Assembly (NCBI GenBank): GCA_034509425.1
Contig: JAVTVJ010000130.1
Location: 2,597,501-2,661,500 of the forward strand
Direction: 5' to 3'
Source of the DNA: Eopsaltria australis
Lineage: Eukaryota; Chordata; Aves; Passeriformes; Petroicidae
DNA length: 64,000 nt
Position numbers and translations under genes: made by a program. This document shows positions 62,501 through 64,000 of this stretch, piece after piece (within the stretch, counting starts at the first letter, position 1; every line of letters starts with the position of its first letter). A model generated the notes under the pieces. It was not told where the DNA came from and did not search any database. It saw only the letters and a list, made by a program, of their open reading frames with translations.

Positions 62501-63975
62501 TGAAGTCTGGATTACCAAACATTATTTCCCCCACTAACAATGCAAAGAAACATTGATCTAGCCTACTGCACCTACTTACCTTTTTAAATGCTTCAGGCAT
62601 GCATCTGTCCATAAACCTCTTGCAATTCTCATCAGAATCAGAAAGACCTTTACAAAAAAGAAAGTGCTTTTTAATGGTATTTTTAAAAAATTGCTTTTTA
62701 AGATGACCTCAGGGACCTTGTTGCAAGTTTGAGAGAACACCAATAGCAAATGTGTTACTGTTCCTTTATAACTAGGATACTTTTTAAGCCACAAAAAACA
62801 TGAGTTGAGAGAACCTGCCTTTCAGAACTAAGAATTAATTTCCCAACACCTTTTACAACTTCTCCAAGCATTATTAGCACCATAAGTAACTCATAACCTT
62901 CAGAGTTTACAATTCGTACATCACCAATGCTTCACAGCCTCCCTCCAAAACCAAATTAAAGCACAGCCTTTTAACACAGATTAGAAACAGAGAAACAAAC
63001 CAGAACCACTTAACAACTTCTATTCTTCCAAGAGATTACAACATTCCTGTAGTCTGCCATCAGGCATGACTGAAAAACTCTCTTGTACTCTCATTATACA
63101 CCAGTTGTAGGGTGTGGTGCCTCTTAACCCCAGCCAAAGCTGAATACAGAAGAGTCAAACTCAGGTCTAATGCAATATAAGCATTTCACCAGGGAAAAAC
63201 GACTTATACAAGCATGGTACAGCAGGGATTGAGATGACAGTTTGTTTTAATGAATGGAAAATAACCAGCACAAGGTGAAAAAAAGAGTAATTTAGCTCTG
63301 AAAAGATGTAATTCCCACCATCATTAGAACATAAAGAAACACGTGTGCCACTTTTTGAAAAAAACTTAAGTAAACAAATTACTTTAGAGAGAAAGAAAAG
63401 AGATCAACCTTATTTTTCACAGCACTGGGTAGAACAGTTCACTGTTAACCACTTTCCCAGAGATGTGATTGTTGTGCAGAGTGCAAGTAAACAGCAGCAA
63501 GATTGAAGTGAAACACACAACTGCCCAACATTCTGTCTGTGACACCCCTTGAACAGATAATCTGTGTATTCGTGAAAGGGAACTTACCCAGTCTGGCCAG
63601 GTAGGTGGATGCAATTAGGCACTTGCCTAGAGACTCCTCTCTCTTGTAAGGTATGGACCAGTGATCTGTCAAAACTCTGCTCTCCAGTTCGTACAAGTTG
63701 GTTGTTGGAAATTCAATCCCTTCACCAGAGCAATTCCCATTTTCATCATTTTTCTGTGGGTGAAAAAAAAGAAAAGTTCAAGTGAAACAGTTTCCTAGAC
63801 ACATTAAAGGGTTTAGAAAAGGAGCTGTGCTTGTAACAAGCATGTCAAATTCTCAACCCTGAGGCTGCTTGCGTTTTTCAAAGTGGAATTTAGTATTTCA
63901 ATTTGAATTGAAGGGATTACATACCTGGATGTATTTAGTGTAGGTGATAACTACTATGTTTACATAACTAATTGC
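18130..63975 (-). CDS. USP24: Ubiquitin carboxyl-terminal hydrolase 24, partial at its N-terminus (67 exons in window)
   Basis: Joined exons give 7536 bases, 2511 residues plus stop TAG (18130-18132), with every junction in phase. The human protein has 2620 residues, and the missing N-terminal part (about 108 residues, with the UBA domain) lies beyond 64000. The catalytic Cys box is in exon 32950-33069 and the His box in exon 30609-30829. These are residues 1590 and 1862 of the joined piece; adding 108 gives human Cys1698 and His1970. USP24 cleaves ubiquitin from substrates reported to include DDB2, p53 and MCL-1, and most of it is helical-repeat scaffold. Two introns use GC donors (after exons 51858-51953 and 22384-22450). 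One exon (59421-59456) is only 36 bases. Exons are listed in the block entries. The long introns hold little recognisable besides CR1 pieces and simple repeats. Confidence 0.96.
18692..18848 (-). mobile_element. CR1 LINE remnant in a USP24 intron
   Basis: The + strand shows the antisense CR1 3' end: ATAGAATTATAGAATCATTAAGG, then TTGGAAAAATCTTTAAGATCATC, AAGTCCA, the CACCACGTTCACCACTAAACC block, and CACTTCCAGGGATGGTGACT. The repeated ATAGAAT near the left end is the CR1 tail in reverse. Confidence 0.85.
22918..22935. repeat. Poly(C) tract in a USP24 intron
   Basis: A run of about 14 C on the + strand in an otherwise AT-rich intron between exons 22721-22786 and 23062-23175. It can be length-variable and error-prone in assembly. 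Confidence 0.85.
30065..33069 (-). CDS. USP24: USP24 catalytic (peptidase C19) domain (8 exons)
   Basis: Exons: 32950-33069, 32594-32719, 32287-32385, 31992-32074, 31640-31781, 31224-31343, 30609-30829, 30065-30189. The Cys box [18 protein letters not shown] carries the nucleophile. [14 protein letters not shown] is the next conserved USP helix. The paired metal-binding Cys are CKDC (exon 31992-32074) and CEKC (exon 31640-31781). [13 protein letters not shown] is the conserved core strand. The His box is [16 protein letters not shown], and WYKFND supplies the third active-site position. All catalytic residues are intact, so the enzyme should be active. Domain order and spacing match the human protein. 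Confidence 0.95.
33165..33415 (-). mobile_element. CR1 LINE remnant in a USP24 intron
   Basis: The + strand order is GGAATTACAGAATGGCTTGAG, TTGGAAGGGACATTA, CCCCCTGCCATGGGCAGGGAC, CTATCCCAGGGTGCTCCAAGC, GGCCTTGGACACTTCCAGGG, and then a diverged block with TTTCTTCCTAATA. This is the antisense CR1 3' region, in the intron just upstream of the catalytic-Cys exon. Confidence 0.85.
33768..43255 (-). CDS. USP24: USP24 pre-catalytic scaffold block (14 exons)
   Basis: Exons: 43170-43255, 42935-43028, 42519-42674, 40721-40818, 39883-39978, 39500-39728, 38497-38656, 38064-38219, 37447-37517, 36583-36743, 36110-36171, 35558-35749, 35191-35308, 33768-33912. They encode residues 960-1567 of the piece. 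Landmarks are [20 protein letters not shown], a Ser-rich stretch ([16 protein letters not shown]), [20 protein letters not shown] and [20 protein letters not shown]. The region is helical-repeat scaffold that ends at EFD, directly before the protease domain. Exon 40721-40818 has the uncommon donor GTTAGA. Confidence 0.9.
38365..38425 (-). mobile_element. Possible CR1 remnant, very short
   Basis: TGTCCCAAGCTGGAAGAGACCCAAGAGGAT resembles the antisense CR1 3' end (CTGGAAGGGACC). Too short and diverged to be sure. Confidence 0.35.
41435..41535. repeat. C/A-rich low-complexity tract
   Basis: About 100 bases made almost only of A and C (ACCAACCAACCAATCAAC and similar pieces) in the USP24 intron between exons 42519-42674 and 40721-40818. 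No coding sense. Confidence 0.8.
41745..41784. repeat. Two-copy local duplication
   Basis: TATTTTGAACGGATCCC and TATTTTGAACAGATCCC stand next to each other, differing by one base. This is a recent tandem duplication in a USP24 intron. Confidence 0.8.
43865..49741 (-). CDS. USP24: USP24 middle block with ubiquitin-like segment (12 exons)
   Basis: Exons: 49634-49741, 48870-49019, 48061-48192, 47451-47562, 47125-47201, 46096-46236, 45893-45946, 45600-45715, 44847-44913, 44591-44701, 44114-44212, 43865-44035. They encode residues 514-959 of the piece. Exons 44591-44701 through 43865-44035 read like a ubiquitin-like fold: [23 protein letters not shown], then [17 protein letters not shown], followed by a Ser-rich linker ([19 protein letters not shown]). 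Related giant USPs such as USP9X carry a comparable ubiquitin-like module, and that assignment here is an inference. For exon 45600-45715 the acceptor TTGCAG|GCAGCC was preferred over one four bases further on because only it keeps the frame open. Confidence 0.9.
45280..45420. repeat. T/G-rich low-complexity tract
   Basis: About 140 bases are dominated by TTTGGTTT and TTTTTGTTTT pieces in the USP24 intron between exons 45600-45715 and 44847-44913. It is the complement in character of the C/A tract at 41435-41535. Confidence 0.75.
49447..49466. repeat. (CA)n microsatellite
   Basis: Ten CA dinucleotides in a USP24 intron. Confidence 0.9.
51594..63975 (-). CDS. USP24: USP24 N-terminal scaffold block (15 exons)
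   Basis: Exons in transcript order: 63925-63975, 63588-63753, 62580-62647, 60984-61127, 60348-60470, 59421-59456, 58794-58859, 57223-57288, 56343-56417, 55467-55625, 54283-54397, 53668-53771, 52430-52537, 51858-51953, 51594-51755. They encode residues 1-513 of the piece in the window, an alpha-helical scaffold with landmarks such as [25 protein letters not shown] and [10 protein letters not shown]. No catalytic motif is present. Exon 51858-51953 ends AAG|GCAAGT, a GC donor, before an intron of only 102 bases. The last exon of the block ends AGG|GTTGGT, a weak donor, but phase 0 joins it exactly to 49634-49741. The first exon starts after TTAAATAG at 63976, so at least one more exon lies to the right. 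Confidence 0.9.
54515..54600. repeat. T/G-rich low-complexity tract with poly(T)
   Basis: GGGATTTTTTTGGGTTGGTTG and following pieces end in a run of 17 T before 54599. It lies in the USP24 intron between exons 55467-55625 and 54283-54397. No gene signal. Confidence 0.8.
57478..57540. repeat. Two-copy imperfect tandem duplication
   Basis: GGCACACAGTAGAGTATGTG followed by CTACATATTA is repeated as GGCATACAGTATGTG with TTACATATTT. About 30 bases occur twice, diverged, in a USP24 intron. Confidence 0.65.
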
Positions 63976-64000
63976 CTATTTAAGCAGCAAACCTTGTTCC

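Noticed and set aside
1..64000. Bacterial or phage systems, CRISPR arrays, endogenous retroviruses
   Set aside because: No spaced direct repeats, LTRs, gag/pol motifs or prokaryotic operon layout were seen. The window is ordinary avian genic DNA.

Overview
The window is nuclear DNA of a bird, probably a songbird. The evidence is vertebrate split genes with GT-AG introns, several antisense fragments of CR1-type LINEs, compact GC-rich introns in the left part, and the gene order BSND - PCSK9 - USP24, which is the order of human chromosome 1p32.3. Species cannot be told from the sequence alone. No CRISPR array, bacterial operon or intact mobile element was seen.

Layout: 1-130 may be the 3' end of an unidentified upstream gene (poly(A) signal at 110-115). 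BSND (barttin) runs on the + strand in four exons from 1392 to 4268. The 4.6-8.2 kb spacer holds two CR1 remnants, a tRNA-Gly(CCC) gene at 6583-6653 and a degenerate AT-rich tandem repeat. PCSK9 follows on the + strand: a recognisable HNF1/SRE/Sp1 promoter block (8283-8348), a GC-rich minisatellite, then twelve coding exons from 8860 to 13003 encoding 646 residues, with a likely poly(A) signal at 13860-13865. A gene-poor spacer leads to the 3' end of USP24. USP24 fills the rest of the window on the - strand. I could place 67 coding exons (2511 codons plus stop) from 63975 down to 18130. Only the N-terminal part, about 108 residues if human numbering applies, lies beyond the right edge. PCSK9 and USP24 are therefore tail to tail.

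Base composition changes sharply at the end of PCSK9: the left 13.3 kb is GC-rich with short introns, the rest is AT-rich with introns up to about 1.9 kb.

The three genes are neighbours by ancient synteny, not a functional unit. Barttin is the beta subunit of ClC-K chloride channels in kidney and inner ear, PCSK9 is a secreted regulator of LDL-receptor turnover, and USP24 is a very large deubiquitinase. The most informative observations are the conserved sterol-response promoter block of PCSK9, the minisatellite sitting between it and the start codon, the unusual shortened PCSK9 N-terminus, and three GC-AG introns (one in PCSK9, two in USP24). Exons were placed by reading frame, splice dinucleotides, phase bookkeeping and remembered vertebrate protein sequences. 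No alignment could be run.
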